Below, piece by piece: positions 21,839-36,042 of a stretch of DNA of 64,000 nucleotides. The notes under the pieces were generated by a model, which was not told where the DNA came from, made no database searches, and saw only the letters and a program-made list of their open reading frames with translations. The DNA is from Anomaloglossus baeobatrachus (Eukaryota > Chordata > Amphibia > Anura > Aromobatidae), in the NCBI RefSeq assembly GCF_048569485.1, contig NW_027442223.1, positions 1-64,000 of the forward strand, in the 5' to 3' direction. Each line of letters opens with the position of its first letter. Position 1 is the first letter of the stretch. Both the position numbers and the translations under genes were made by a program.

Positions 21839-23229
21839 CCTTCTTAACCCAGTTTCCAAAAGCAGAACTCAATTCACCTGATTCATATTAGCCCGATTTA
21901 ATGAATTGGAAGAAAGCATACGTCTTCATATGCACCTCAATTTGGCCCATTCACTTTTCACACTTCCTCCTTTTGTTTTTTATCTTTCACACTTTTGACT
22001 TTCTTTATTCATCCAAATAGCAAACTCATCACCACTCAACCTGACCAACTCGGCTATGTCCCCGTGCTGCAGTTCTCTGTCTTATCTAGATCATTTGCAA
22101 TTGAATGGAATAGATCCCTTTTGGACAAAGTGGATTCACCTGCTGCTGCAGTGACCACAGGTGTGATAACATCTAGAATTGGCATCTGGTGCGATCTCTC
22201 CGCTTCCACTCCAAAGAAAGTTACCTGTTTATTCCTATCATGCATTGGTTTTTGGGGTTTTCTTTGAGTAATGATGATCTCTTTAGTAGTCTGTTGGCGC
22301 CCTCTCCTGGAGGAATAGTTTGCTTGCTCTTGGACATTCTAAAAGAGAGGTCATGATAGACATTGAGCTTCTGAGCTCAATTGGGGACAGTCATGGGTGA
22401 TGAATGTTTGCAACCTACTGCGAAGCCTCATACCGCAATATAAGGAACGTCAAATACTAAGAAAGGGCGGCCTATGAAAGAATTACTACTTTCAATAAGT
22501 ACACTTAAACGGCTAATTGGGAATAGAAAAACTGTAAAAAGCCCTCTGAGAAAGCCCCCCTCTAACCTTTGATAGTAAGCTTTTCTGTAGTCTGCCTGTT
22601 GATGTATTTTCCGTTTGAACTGTGCACAACATGAAGAGACGGAACACTGGCGGCTTGTCACAATGCCCCCCGATGACATCACAATAGCGCTGCTGCCTAG
22701 AAAACAAGCTGCGCAGAAGAAGTTGTTCTTTGGGTGGGAGGGTGGGCTAGTGGAAGGAGGGGGCAATCTCTTTTTTTCCCGGGTGGTAGGGGGATGACAG
22801 GAGAAGGGAAGCGGGTGGTGAGAAAGGTACAGAGGGCAGGGTTTGGGGGCTGGGAAGGAAAGGGAAAAGATTAGGGTTTGGGGATGATGAAAGGGCTTTC
22901 TACGGGTAAGGATGGCAAAGGGTGGCAGTGACGGAAAGTCAGGCAACCTGTCCTGTCCGTCTTTTTGTATCGTGAATTGGAAAGACTGCAAGGGGGAGGG
23001 GAGTTGCTTGCGCCCTAAAGGAGGAGTTATTCAGATTCATTGCAGTGGGCGGCGGCTGCAAAACGCACCATTCTTCTTGTTTTGGCTCTGCAAAGCAGCC
23101 TTTTCAAGGGTTGGCTTGGGTGACAAAATGTCTTGTGTAGGCGTGGGTTTGTCTCCCTCTCGCTCTCTCTCCCTAAGATGTGTCCGGCATAGGCCAGGGT
23201 GCCACTCGAGGCCCAAACCAATTCTGGTT

Positions 23230-23416
23230 ATCGCTTCTCGGCCTTTTGGCTAAGATCAAGTGTAGTATCTGTTCTTATCAGTTTAATATCTGATACGTCC
23301 CCTATCTGGGGACCATATATTAAATGGATTTTTAGAACAGGGAGATGGAAAAAGAGCTTGCTCTGTCCACTCCACGCATTGACCTGGTATTGCAGTACCT
23401 CCAGGAACGGTGCACC
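23230..23416 (+). ncRNA. RNU2: U2 snRNA gene, copy 14
   Basis: First intact gene after element B; matches copy 1 by eye. Confidence 0.97.
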
Positions 23417-24807
23417 CCTTCTTAACCCAGTTTCCAAAAGCAGAACTCAATTCACCTGATTCATATTAGCCCGATTTAATGAATTGGAAGAAAGCATACG
23501 TCTTCATATGCACCTCAATTTGGCCCATTCACTTTTCACACTTCCTCCTTTTGTTTTTTATCTTTCACACTTTTGACTTTCTTTATTCATCCAAATAGCA
23601 AACTCATCACCACTCAACCTGACCAACTCGGCTATGTCCCCGTGCTGCAGTTCTCTGTCTTATCTAGATCATTTGCAATTGAATGGAATAGATCCCTTTT
23701 GGACAAAGTGGATTCACCTGCTGCTGCAGTGACCACAGGTGTGATAACATCTAGAATTGGCATCTGGTGCGATCTCTCCGCTTCCACTCCAAAGAAAGTT
23801 ACCTGTTTATTCCTATCATGCATTGGTTTTTGGGGTTTTCTTTGAGTAATGATGATCTCTTTAGTAGTCTGTTGGCGCCCTCTCCTGGAGGAATAGTTTG
23901 CTTGCTCTTGGACATTCTAAAAGAGAGGTCATGATAGACATTGAGCTTCTGAGCTCAATTGGGGACAGTCATGGGTGATGAATGTTTGCAACCTACTGCG
24001 AAGCCTCATACCGCAATATAAGGAACGTCAAATACTAAGAAAGGGCGGCCTATGAAAGAATTACTACTTTCAATAAGTACACTTAAACGGCTAATTGGGA
24101 ATAGAAAAACTGTAAAAAGCCCTCTGAGAAAGCCCCCCTCTAACCTTTGATAGTAAGCTTTTCTGTAGTCTGCCTGTTGATGTATTTTCCGTTTGAACTG
24201 TGCACAACATGAAGAGACGGAACACTGGCGGCTTGTCACAATGCCCCCCGATGACATCACAATAGCGCTGCTGCCTAGAAAACAAGCTGCGCAGAAGAAG
24301 TTGTTCTTTGGGTGGGAGGGTGGGCTAGTGGAAGGAGGGGGCAATCTCTTTTTTTCCCGGGTGGTAGGGGGATGACAGGAGAAGGGAAGCGGGTGGTGAG
24401 AAAGGTACAGAGGGCAGGGTTTGGGGGCTGGGAAGGAAAGGGAAAAGATTAGGGTTTGGGGATGATGAAAGGGCTTTCTACGGGTAAGGATGGCAAAGGG
24501 TGGCAGTGACGGAAAGTCAGGCAACCTGTCCTGTCCGTCTTTTTGTATCGTGAATTGGAAAGACTGCAAGGGGGAGGGGAGTTGCTTGCGCCCTAAAGGA
24601 GGAGTTATTCAGATTCATTGCAGTGGGCGGCGGCTGCAAAACGCACCATTCTTCTTGTTTTGGCTCTGCAAAGCAGCCTTTTCAAGGGTTGGCTTGGGTG
24701 ACAAAATGTCTTGTGTAGGCGTGGGTTTGTCTCCCTCTCGCTCTCTCTCCCTAAGATGTGTCCGGCATAGGCCAGGGTGCCACTCGAGGCCCAAACCAAT
24801 TCTGGTT

Positions 24808-24994
24808 ATCGCTTCTCGGCCTTTTGGCTAAGATCAAGTGTAGTATCTGTTCTTATCAGTTTAATATCTGATACGTCCCCTATCTGGGGACCATATATTA
24901 AATGGATTTTTAGAACAGGGAGATGGAAAAAGAGCTTGCTCTGTCCACTCCACGCATTGACCTGGTATTGCAGTACCTCCAGGAACGGTGCACC
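24808..24994 (+). ncRNA. RNU2: U2 snRNA gene, copy 15
   Basis: Matches copy 1 by eye. Confidence 0.97.
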
Positions 24995-26385
24995 CCTTCT
25001 TAACCCAGTTTCCAAAAGCAGAACTCAATTCACCTGATTCATATTAGCCCGATTTAATGAATTGGAAGAAAGCATACGTCTTCATATGCACCTCAATTTG
25101 GCCCATTCACTTTTCACACTTCCTCCTTTTGTTTTTTATCTTTCACACTTTTGACTTTCTTTATTCATCCAAATAGCAAACTCATCACCACTCAACCTGA
25201 CCAACTCGGCTATGTCCCCGTGCTGCAGTTCTCTGTCTTATCTAGATCATTTGCAATTGAATGGAATAGATCCCTTTTGGACAAAGTGGATTCACCTGCT
25301 GCTGCAGTGACCACAGGTGTGATAACATCTAGAATTGGCATCTGGTGCGATCTCTCCGCTTCCACTCCAAAGAAAGTTACCTGTTTATTCCTATCATGCA
25401 TTGGTTTTTGGGGTTTTCTTTGAGTAATGATGATCTCTTTAGTAGTCTGTTGGCGCCCTCTCCTGGAGGAATAGTTTGCTTGCTCTTGGACATTCTAAAA
25501 GAGAGGTCATGATAGACATTGAGCTTCTGAGCTCAATTGGGGACAGTCATGGGTGATGAATGTTTGCAACCTACTGCGAAGCCTCATACCGCAATATAAG
25601 GAACGTCAAATACTAAGAAAGGGCGGCCTATGAAAGAATTACTACTTTCAATAAGTACACTTAAACGGCTAATTGGGAATAGAAAAACTGTAAAAAGCCC
25701 TCTGAGAAAGCCCCCCTCTAACCTTTGATAGTAAGCTTTTCTGTAGTCTGCCTGTTGATGTATTTTCCGTTTGAACTGTGCACAACATGAAGAGACGGAA
25801 CACTGGCGGCTTGTCACAATGCCCCCCGATGACATCACAATAGCGCTGCTGCCTAGAAAACAAGCTGCGCAGAAGAAGTTGTTCTTTGGGTGGGAGGGTG
25901 GGCTAGTGGAAGGAGGGGGCAATCTCTTTTTTTCCCGGGTGGTAGGGGGATGACAGGAGAAGGGAAGCGGGTGGTGAGAAAGGTACAGAGGGCAGGGTTT
26001 GGGGGCTGGGAAGGAAAGGGAAAAGATTAGGGTTTGGGGATGATGAAAGGGCTTTCTACGGGTAAGGATGGCAAAGGGTGGCAGTGACGGAAAGTCAGGC
26101 AACCTGTCCTGTCCGTCTTTTTGTATCGTGAATTGGAAAGACTGCAAGGGGGAGGGGAGTTGCTTGCGCCCTAAAGGAGGAGTTATTCAGATTCATTGCA
26201 GTGGGCGGCGGCTGCAAAACGCACCATTCTTCTTGTTTTGGCTCTGCAAAGCAGCCTTTTCAAGGGTTGGCTTGGGTGACAAAATGTCTTGTGTAGGCGT
26301 GGGTTTGTCTCCCTCTCGCTCTCTCTCCCTAAGATGTGTCCGGCATAGGCCAGGGTGCCACTCGAGGCCCAAACCAATTCTGGTT

Positions 26386-26572
26386 ATCGCTTCTCGGCCT
26401 TTTGGCTAAGATCAAGTGTAGTATCTGTTCTTATCAGTTTAATATCTGATACGTCCCCTATCTGGGGACCATATATTAAATGGATTTTTAGAACAGGGAG
26501 ATGGAAAAAGAGCTTGCTCTGTCCACTCCACGCATTGACCTGGTATTGCAGTACCTCCAGGAACGGTGCACC
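26386..26572 (+). ncRNA. RNU2: U2 snRNA gene, copy 16
   Basis: Matches copy 1 by eye. Confidence 0.97.
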
Positions 26573-27963
26573 CCTTCTTAACCCAGTTTCCAAAAGCAGA
26601 ACTCAATTCACCTGATTCATATTAGCCCGATTTAATGAATTGGAAGAAAGCATACGTCTTCATATGCACCTCAATTTGGCCCATTCACTTTTCACACTTC
26701 CTCCTTTTGTTTTTTATCTTTCACACTTTTGACTTTCTTTATTCATCCAAATAGCAAACTCATCACCACTCAACCTGACCAACTCGGCTATGTCCCCGTG
26801 CTGCAGTTCTCTGTCTTATCTAGATCATTTGCAATTGAATGGAATAGATCCCTTTTGGACAAAGTGGATTCACCTGCTGCTGCAGTGACCACAGGTGTGA
26901 TAACATCTAGAATTGGCATCTGGTGCGATCTCTCCGCTTCCACTCCAAAGAAAGTTACCTGTTTATTCCTATCATGCATTGGTTTTTGGGGTTTTCTTTG
27001 AGTAATGATGATCTCTTTAGTAGTCTGTTGGCGCCCTCTCCTGGAGGAATAGTTTGCTTGCTCTTGGACATTCTAAAAGAGAGGTCATGATAGACATTGA
27101 GCTTCTGAGCTCAATTGGGGACAGTCATGGGTGATGAATGTTTGCAACCTACTGCGAAGCCTCATACCGCAATATAAGGAACGTCAAATACTAAGAAAGG
27201 GCGGCCTATGAAAGAATTACTACTTTCAATAAGTACACTTAAACGGCTAATTGGGAATAGAAAAACTGTAAAAAGCCCTCTGAGAAAGCCCCCCTCTAAC
27301 CTTTGATAGTAAGCTTTTCTGTAGTCTGCCTGTTGATGTATTTTCCGTTTGAACTGTGCACAACATGAAGAGACGGAACACTGGCGGCTTGTCACAATGC
27401 CCCCCGATGACATCACAATAGCGCTGCTGCCTAGAAAACAAGCTGCGCAGAAGAAGTTGTTCTTTGGGTGGGAGGGTGGGCTAGTGGAAGGAGGGGGCAA
27501 TCTCTTTTTTTCCCGGGTGGTAGGGGGATGACAGGAGAAGGGAAGCGGGTGGTGAGAAAGGTACAGAGGGCAGGGTTTGGGGGCTGGGAAGGAAAGGGAA
27601 AAGATTAGGGTTTGGGGATGATGAAAGGGCTTTCTACGGGTAAGGATGGCAAAGGGTGGCAGTGACGGAAAGTCAGGCAACCTGTCCTGTCCGTCTTTTT
27701 GTATCGTGAATTGGAAAGACTGCAAGGGGGAGGGGAGTTGCTTGCGCCCTAAAGGAGGAGTTATTCAGATTCATTGCAGTGGGCGGCGGCTGCAAAACGC
27801 ACCATTCTTCTTGTTTTGGCTCTGCAAAGCAGCCTTTTCAAGGGTTGGCTTGGGTGACAAAATGTCTTGTGTAGGCGTGGGTTTGTCTCCCTCTCGCTCT
27901 CTCTCCCTAAGATGTGTCCGGCATAGGCCAGGGTGCCACTCGAGGCCCAAACCAATTCTGGTT

Positions 27964-28150
27964 ATCGCTTCTCGGCCTTTTGGCTAAGATCAAGTGTAGT
28001 ATCTGTTCTTATCAGTTTAATATCTGATACGTCCCCTATCTGGGGACCATATATTAAATGGATTTTTAGAACAGGGAGATGGAAAAAGAGCTTGCTCTGT
28101 CCACTCCACGCATTGACCTGGTATTGCAGTACCTCCAGGAACGGTGCACC
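27964..28150 (+). ncRNA. RNU2: U2 snRNA gene, copy 17
   Basis: Matches copy 1 by eye. Confidence 0.97.
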
Positions 28151-29541
28151 CCTTCTTAACCCAGTTTCCAAAAGCAGAACTCAATTCACCTGATTCATAT
28201 TAGCCCGATTTAATGAATTGGAAGAAAGCATACGTCTTCATATGCACCTCAATTTGGCCCATTCACTTTTCACACTTCCTCCTTTTGTTTTTTATCTTTC
28301 ACACTTTTGACTTTCTTTATTCATCCAAATAGCAAACTCATCACCACTCAACCTGACCAACTCGGCTATGTCCCCGTGCTGCAGTTCTCTGTCTTATCTA
28401 GATCATTTGCAATTGAATGGAATAGATCCCTTTTGGACAAAGTGGATTCACCTGCTGCTGCAGTGACCACAGGTGTGATAACATCTAGAATTGGCATCTG
28501 GTGCGATCTCTCCGCTTCCACTCCAAAGAAAGTTACCTGTTTATTCCTATCATGCATTGGTTTTTGGGGTTTTCTTTGAGTAATGATGATCTCTTTAGTA
28601 GTCTGTTGGCGCCCTCTCCTGGAGGAATAGTTTGCTTGCTCTTGGACATTCTAAAAGAGAGGTCATGATAGACATTGAGCTTCTGAGCTCAATTGGGGAC
28701 AGTCATGGGTGATGAATGTTTGCAACCTACTGCGAAGCCTCATACCGCAATATAAGGAACGTCAAATACTAAGAAAGGGCGGCCTATGAAAGAATTACTA
28801 CTTTCAATAAGTACACTTAAACGGCTAATTGGGAATAGAAAAACTGTAAAAAGCCCTCTGAGAAAGCCCCCCTCTAACCTTTGATAGTAAGCTTTTCTGT
28901 AGTCTGCCTGTTGATGTATTTTCCGTTTGAACTGTGCACAACATGAAGAGACGGAACACTGGCGGCTTGTCACAATGCCCCCCGATGACATCACAATAGC
29001 GCTGCTGCCTAGAAAACAAGCTGCGCAGAAGAAGTTGTTCTTTGGGTGGGAGGGTGGGCTAGTGGAAGGAGGGGGCAATCTCTTTTTTTCCCGGGTGGTA
29101 GGGGGATGACAGGAGAAGGGAAGCGGGTGGTGAGAAAGGTACAGAGGGCAGGGTTTGGGGGCTGGGAAGGAAAGGGAAAAGATTAGGGTTTGGGGATGAT
29201 GAAAGGGCTTTCTACGGGTAAGGATGGCAAAGGGTGGCAGTGACGGAAAGTCAGGCAACCTGTCCTGTCCGTCTTTTTGTATCGTGAATTGGAAAGACTG
29301 CAAGGGGGAGGGGAGTTGCTTGCGCCCTAAAGGAGGAGTTATTCAGATTCATTGCAGTGGGCGGCGGCTGCAAAACGCACCATTCTTCTTGTTTTGGCTC
29401 TGCAAAGCAGCCTTTTCAAGGGTTGGCTTGGGTGACAAAATGTCTTGTGTAGGCGTGGGTTTGTCTCCCTCTCGCTCTCTCTCCCTAAGATGTGTCCGGC
29501 ATAGGCCAGGGTGCCACTCGAGGCCCAAACCAATTCTGGTT

Positions 29542-29728
29542 ATCGCTTCTCGGCCTTTTGGCTAAGATCAAGTGTAGTATCTGTTCTTATCAGTTTAATA
29601 TCTGATACGTCCCCTATCTGGGGACCATATATTAAATGGATTTTTAGAACAGGGAGATGGAAAAAGAGCTTGCTCTGTCCACTCCACGCATTGACCTGGT
29701 ATTGCAGTACCTCCAGGAACGGTGCACC
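29542..29728 (+). ncRNA. RNU2: U2 snRNA gene, copy 18
   Basis: Matches copy 1 by eye. Confidence 0.97.
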
Positions 29729-31119
29729 CCTTCTTAACCCAGTTTCCAAAAGCAGAACTCAATTCACCTGATTCATATTAGCCCGATTTAATGAATTGGA
29801 AGAAAGCATACGTCTTCATATGCACCTCAATTTGGCCCATTCACTTTTCACACTTCCTCCTTTTGTTTTTTATCTTTCACACTTTTGACTTTCTTTATTC
29901 ATCCAAATAGCAAACTCATCACCACTCAACCTGACCAACTCGGCTATGTCCCCGTGCTGCAGTTCTCTGTCTTATCTAGATCATTTGCAATTGAATGGAA
30001 TAGATCCCTTTTGGACAAAGTGGATTCACCTGCTGCTGCAGTGACCACAGGTGTGATAACATCTAGAATTGGCATCTGGTGCGATCTCTCCGCTTCCACT
30101 CCAAAGAAAGTTACCTGTTTATTCCTATCATGCATTGGTTTTTGGGGTTTTCTTTGAGTAATGATGATCTCTTTAGTAGTCTGTTGGCGCCCTCTCCTGG
30201 AGGAATAGTTTGCTTGCTCTTGGACATTCTAAAAGAGAGGTCATGATAGACATTGAGCTTCTGAGCTCAATTGGGGACAGTCATGGGTGATGAATGTTTG
30301 CAACCTACTGCGAAGCCTCATACCGCAATATAAGGAACGTCAAATACTAAGAAAGGGCGGCCTATGAAAGAATTACTACTTTCAATAAGTACACTTAAAC
30401 GGCTAATTGGGAATAGAAAAACTGTAAAAAGCCCTCTGAGAAAGCCCCCCTCTAACCTTTGATAGTAAGCTTTTCTGTAGTCTGCCTGTTGATGTATTTT
30501 CCGTTTGAACTGTGCACAACATGAAGAGACGGAACACTGGCGGCTTGTCACAATGCCCCCCGATGACATCACAATAGCGCTGCTGCCTAGAAAACAAGCT
30601 GCGCAGAAGAAGTTGTTCTTTGGGTGGGAGGGTGGGCTAGTGGAAGGAGGGGGCAATCTCTTTTTTTCCCGGGTGGTAGGGGGATGACAGGAGAAGGGAA
30701 GCGGGTGGTGAGAAAGGTACAGAGGGCAGGGTTTGGGGGCTGGGAAGGAAAGGGAAAAGATTAGGGTTTGGGGATGATGAAAGGGCTTTCTACGGGTAAG
30801 GATGGCAAAGGGTGGCAGTGACGGAAAGTCAGGCAACCTGTCCTGTCCGTCTTTTTGTATCGTGAATTGGAAAGACTGCAAGGGGGAGGGGAGTTGCTTG
30901 CGCCCTAAAGGAGGAGTTATTCAGATTCATTGCAGTGGGCGGCGGCTGCAAAACGCACCATTCTTCTTGTTTTGGCTCTGCAAAGCAGCCTTTTCAAGGG
31001 TTGGCTTGGGTGACAAAATGTCTTGTGTAGGCGTGGGTTTGTCTCCCTCTCGCTCTCTCTCCCTAAGATGTGTCCGGCATAGGCCAGGGTGCCACTCGAG
31101 GCCCAAACCAATTCTGGTT

Positions 31120-31307
31120 ATCGCTTCTCGGCCTTTTGGCTAAGATCAAGTGTAGTATCTGTTCTTATCAGTTTAATATCTGATACGTCCCCTATCTGGG
31201 GACCATATATTAAATGGATTTTTAGAACAGGGGAGATGGAAAAAGAGCTTGCTCTGTCCACTCCACGCATTGACCTGGTATTGCAGTACCTCCAGGAACG
31301 GTGCACC
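31120..31307 (+). ncRNA. RNU2: U2 snRNA gene, copy 19, variant with one extra G
   Basis: 188 nt: the GGG at nt 111-113 is GGGG (31230-31233). The extra base lies a few nucleotides 3' of the Sm site, at the base of stem-loop III. The Sm site itself is unchanged, so the RNA may still work. A homopolymer sequencing or polishing error is an obvious alternative. Confidence 0.9.
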
Positions 31308-32515
31308 CCTTCTTAACCCAGTTTCCAAAAGCAGAACTCAATTCACCTGATTCATATTAGCCCGATTTAATGAATTGGAAGAAAGCATACGTCTTCATAT
31401 GCACCTCAATTTGGCCCATTCACTTTTCACACTTCCTCCTTTTGTTTTTTATCTTTCACACTTTTGACTTTCTTTATTCATCCAAATAGCAAACTCATCA
31501 CCACTCAACCTGACCAACTCGGCTATGTCCCCGTGCTGCAGTTCTCTGTCTTATCTAGATCATTTGCAATTGAATGGAATAGATCCCTTTTGGACAAAGT
31601 GGATTCACCTGCTGCTGCAGTGACCACAGGTGTGATAACATCTAGAATTGGCATCTGGTGCGATCTCTCCGCTTCCACTCCAAAGAAAGTTACCTGTTTA
31701 TTCCTATCATGCATTGGTTTTTGGGGTTTTCTTTGAGTAATGATGATCTCTTTAGTAGTCTGTTGGCGCCCTCTCCTGGAGGAATAGTTTGCTTGCTCTT
31801 GGACATTCTAAAAGAGAGGTCATGATAGACATTGAGCTTCTGAGCTCAATTGGGGACAGTCATGGGTGATGAATGTTTGCAACCTACTGCGAAGCCTCAT
31901 ACCGCAATATAAGGAACGTCAAATACTAAGAAAGGGCGGCCTATGAAAGAATTACTACTTTCAATAAGTACACTTAAACGGCTAATTGGGAATAGAAAAA
32001 CTGTAAAAAGCCCTCTGAGAAAGCCCCCCTCTAACCTTTGATAGTAAGCTTTTCTGTAGTCTGCCTGTTGATGTATTTTCCGTTTGAACTGTGCACAACA
32101 TGAAGAGACGGAACACTGGCGGCTTGTCACAATGCCCCCCGATGACATCACAATAGCGCTGCTGCCTAGAAAACAAGCTGCGCAGAAGAAGTTGTTCTTT
32201 GGGTGGGAGGGTGGGCTAGTGGAAGGAGGGGGCAATCTCTTTTTTTCCCGGGTGGTAGGGGGATGACAGGAGAAGGGAAGCGGGTGGTGAGAAAGGTACA
32301 GAGGGCAGGGTTTGGGGGCTGGGAAGGAAAGGGAAAAGATTAGGGTTTGGGGATGATGAAAGGGCTTTCTACGGGTAAGGATGGCAAAGGGTGGCAGTGA
32401 CGGAAAGTCAGGCAACCTGTCCTGTCCGTCTTTTTGTATCGTGAATTGGAAAGACTGCAAGGGGGAGGGGAGTTGCTTGCGCCCTAAAGGAGGAGTTATT
32501 CAGATTCATTGCAGT

Positions 32516-32519
32516 GGGG
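32516..32519 (+). promoter_or_regulatory. Variant distal element: GGGG instead of GGG in the GC box
   Basis: The GC box upstream of the gene at 32700 reads GTGGGGCGG instead of GTGGGCGG. The Sp1 core GGGCGG is kept. This base and the extra G in copy 19 explain the 1,580-bp distance between these two genes. Confidence 0.85.
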
Positions 32520-32699
32520 CGGCGGCTGCAAAACGCACCATTCTTCTTGTTTTGGCTCTGCAAAGCAGCCTTTTCAAGGGTTGGCTTGGGTGACAAAATG
32601 TCTTGTGTAGGCGTGGGTTTGTCTCCCTCTCGCTCTCTCTCCCTAAGATGTGTCCGGCATAGGCCAGGGTGCCACTCGAGGCCCAAACCAATTCTGGTT

Positions 32700-32886
32700 A
32701 TCGCTTCTCGGCCTTTTGGCTAAGATCAAGTGTAGTATCTGTTCTTATCAGTTTAATATCTGATACGTCCCCTATCTGGGGACCATATATTAAATGGATT
32801 TTTAGAACAGGGAGATGGAAAAAGAGCTTGCTCTGTCCACTCCACGCATTGACCTGGTATTGCAGTACCTCCAGGAACGGTGCACC
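32700..32886 (+). ncRNA. RNU2: U2 snRNA gene, copy 20
   Basis: Gene body as copy 1; its upstream GC box carries one extra G. Confidence 0.96.
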
Positions 32887-34277
32887 CCTTCTTAACCCAG
32901 TTTCCAAAAGCAGAACTCAATTCACCTGATTCATATTAGCCCGATTTAATGAATTGGAAGAAAGCATACGTCTTCATATGCACCTCAATTTGGCCCATTC
33001 ACTTTTCACACTTCCTCCTTTTGTTTTTTATCTTTCACACTTTTGACTTTCTTTATTCATCCAAATAGCAAACTCATCACCACTCAACCTGACCAACTCG
33101 GCTATGTCCCCGTGCTGCAGTTCTCTGTCTTATCTAGATCATTTGCAATTGAATGGAATAGATCCCTTTTGGACAAAGTGGATTCACCTGCTGCTGCAGT
33201 GACCACAGGTGTGATAACATCTAGAATTGGCATCTGGTGCGATCTCTCCGCTTCCACTCCAAAGAAAGTTACCTGTTTATTCCTATCATGCATTGGTTTT
33301 TGGGGTTTTCTTTGAGTAATGATGATCTCTTTAGTAGTCTGTTGGCGCCCTCTCCTGGAGGAATAGTTTGCTTGCTCTTGGACATTCTAAAAGAGAGGTC
33401 ATGATAGACATTGAGCTTCTGAGCTCAATTGGGGACAGTCATGGGTGATGAATGTTTGCAACCTACTGCGAAGCCTCATACCGCAATATAAGGAACGTCA
33501 AATACTAAGAAAGGGCGGCCTATGAAAGAATTACTACTTTCAATAAGTACACTTAAACGGCTAATTGGGAATAGAAAAACTGTAAAAAGCCCTCTGAGAA
33601 AGCCCCCCTCTAACCTTTGATAGTAAGCTTTTCTGTAGTCTGCCTGTTGATGTATTTTCCGTTTGAACTGTGCACAACATGAAGAGACGGAACACTGGCG
33701 GCTTGTCACAATGCCCCCCGATGACATCACAATAGCGCTGCTGCCTAGAAAACAAGCTGCGCAGAAGAAGTTGTTCTTTGGGTGGGAGGGTGGGCTAGTG
33801 GAAGGAGGGGGCAATCTCTTTTTTTCCCGGGTGGTAGGGGGATGACAGGAGAAGGGAAGCGGGTGGTGAGAAAGGTACAGAGGGCAGGGTTTGGGGGCTG
33901 GGAAGGAAAGGGAAAAGATTAGGGTTTGGGGATGATGAAAGGGCTTTCTACGGGTAAGGATGGCAAAGGGTGGCAGTGACGGAAAGTCAGGCAACCTGTC
34001 CTGTCCGTCTTTTTGTATCGTGAATTGGAAAGACTGCAAGGGGGAGGGGAGTTGCTTGCGCCCTAAAGGAGGAGTTATTCAGATTCATTGCAGTGGGCGG
34101 CGGCTGCAAAACGCACCATTCTTCTTGTTTTGGCTCTGCAAAGCAGCCTTTTCAAGGGTTGGCTTGGGTGACAAAATGTCTTGTGTAGGCGTGGGTTTGT
34201 CTCCCTCTCGCTCTCTCTCCCTAAGATGTGTCCGGCATAGGCCAGGGTGCCACTCGAGGCCCAAACCAATTCTGGTT

Positions 34278-34464
34278 ATCGCTTCTCGGCCTTTTGGCTA
34301 AGATCAAGTGTAGTATCTGTTCTTATCAGTTTAATATCTGATACGTCCCCTATCTGGGGACCATATATTAAATGGATTTTTAGAACAGGGAGATGGAAAA
34401 AGAGCTTGCTCTGTCCACTCCACGCATTGACCTGGTATTGCAGTACCTCCAGGAACGGTGCACC
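34278..34464 (+). ncRNA. RNU2: U2 snRNA gene, copy 21
   Basis: Gene body as copy 1. The spacer behind it has C to T at 34818 (TGTGAT instead of TGCGAT), a CpG transition not noticed elsewhere. Confidence 0.97.
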
Positions 34465-35855
34465 CCTTCTTAACCCAGTTTCCAAAAGCAGAACTCAATT
34501 CACCTGATTCATATTAGCCCGATTTAATGAATTGGAAGAAAGCATACGTCTTCATATGCACCTCAATTTGGCCCATTCACTTTTCACACTTCCTCCTTTT
34601 GTTTTTTATCTTTCACACTTTTGACTTTCTTTATTCATCCAAATAGCAAACTCATCACCACTCAACCTGACCAACTCGGCTATGTCCCCGTGCTGCAGTT
34701 CTCTGTCTTATCTAGATCATTTGCAATTGAATGGAATAGATCCCTTTTGGACAAAGTGGATTCACCTGCTGCTGCAGTGACCACAGGTGTGATAACATCT
34801 AGAATTGGCATCTGGTGTGATCTCTCCGCTTCCACTCCAAAGAAAGTTACCTGTTTATTCCTATCATGCATTGGTTTTTGGGGTTTTCTTTGAGTAATGA
34901 TGATCTCTTTAGTAGTCTGTTGGCGCCCTCTCCTGGAGGAATAGTTTGCTTGCTCTTGGACATTCTAAAAGAGAGGTCATGATAGACATTGAGCTTCTGA
35001 GCTCAATTGGGGACAGTCATGGGTGATGAATGTTTGCAACCTACTGCGAAGCCTCATACCGCAATATAAGGAACGTCAAATACTAAGAAAGGGCGGCCTA
35101 TGAAAGAATTACTACTTTCAATAAGTACACTTAAACGGCTAATTGGGAATAGAAAAACTGTAAAAAGCCCTCTGAGAAAGCCCCCCTCTAACCTTTGATA
35201 GTAAGCTTTTCTGTAGTCTGCCTGTTGATGTATTTTCCGTTTGAACTGTGCACAACATGAAGAGACGGAACACTGGCGGCTTGTCACAATGCCCCCCGAT
35301 GACATCACAATAGCGCTGCTGCCTAGAAAACAAGCTGCGCAGAAGAAGTTGTTCTTTGGGTGGGAGGGTGGGCTAGTGGAAGGAGGGGGCAATCTCTTTT
35401 TTTCCCGGGTGGTAGGGGGATGACAGGAGAAGGGAAGCGGGTGGTGAGAAAGGTACAGAGGGCAGGGTTTGGGGGCTGGGAAGGAAAGGGAAAAGATTAG
35501 GGTTTGGGGATGATGAAAGGGCTTTCTACGGGTAAGGATGGCAAAGGGTGGCAGTGACGGAAAGTCAGGCAACCTGTCCTGTCCGTCTTTTTGTATCGTG
35601 AATTGGAAAGACTGCAAGGGGGAGGGGAGTTGCTTGCGCCCTAAAGGAGGAGTTATTCAGATTCATTGCAGTGGGCGGCGGCTGCAAAACGCACCATTCT
35701 TCTTGTTTTGGCTCTGCAAAGCAGCCTTTTCAAGGGTTGGCTTGGGTGACAAAATGTCTTGTGTAGGCGTGGGTTTGTCTCCCTCTCGCTCTCTCTCCCT
35801 AAGATGTGTCCGGCATAGGCCAGGGTGCCACTCGAGGCCCAAACCAATTCTGGTT

Positions 35856-36042
35856 ATCGCTTCTCGGCCTTTTGGCTAAGATCAAGTGTAGTATCTGTTC
35901 TTATCAGTTTAATATCTGATACGTCCCCTATCTGGGGACCATATATTAAATGGATTTTTAGAACAGGGAGATGGAAAAAGAGCTTGCTCTGTCCACTCCA
36001 CGCATTGACCTGGTATTGCAGTACCTCCAGGAACGGTGCACC
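35856..36042 (+). ncRNA. RNU2: U2 snRNA gene, copy 22
   Basis: Matches copy 1 by eye. Confidence 0.97.
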
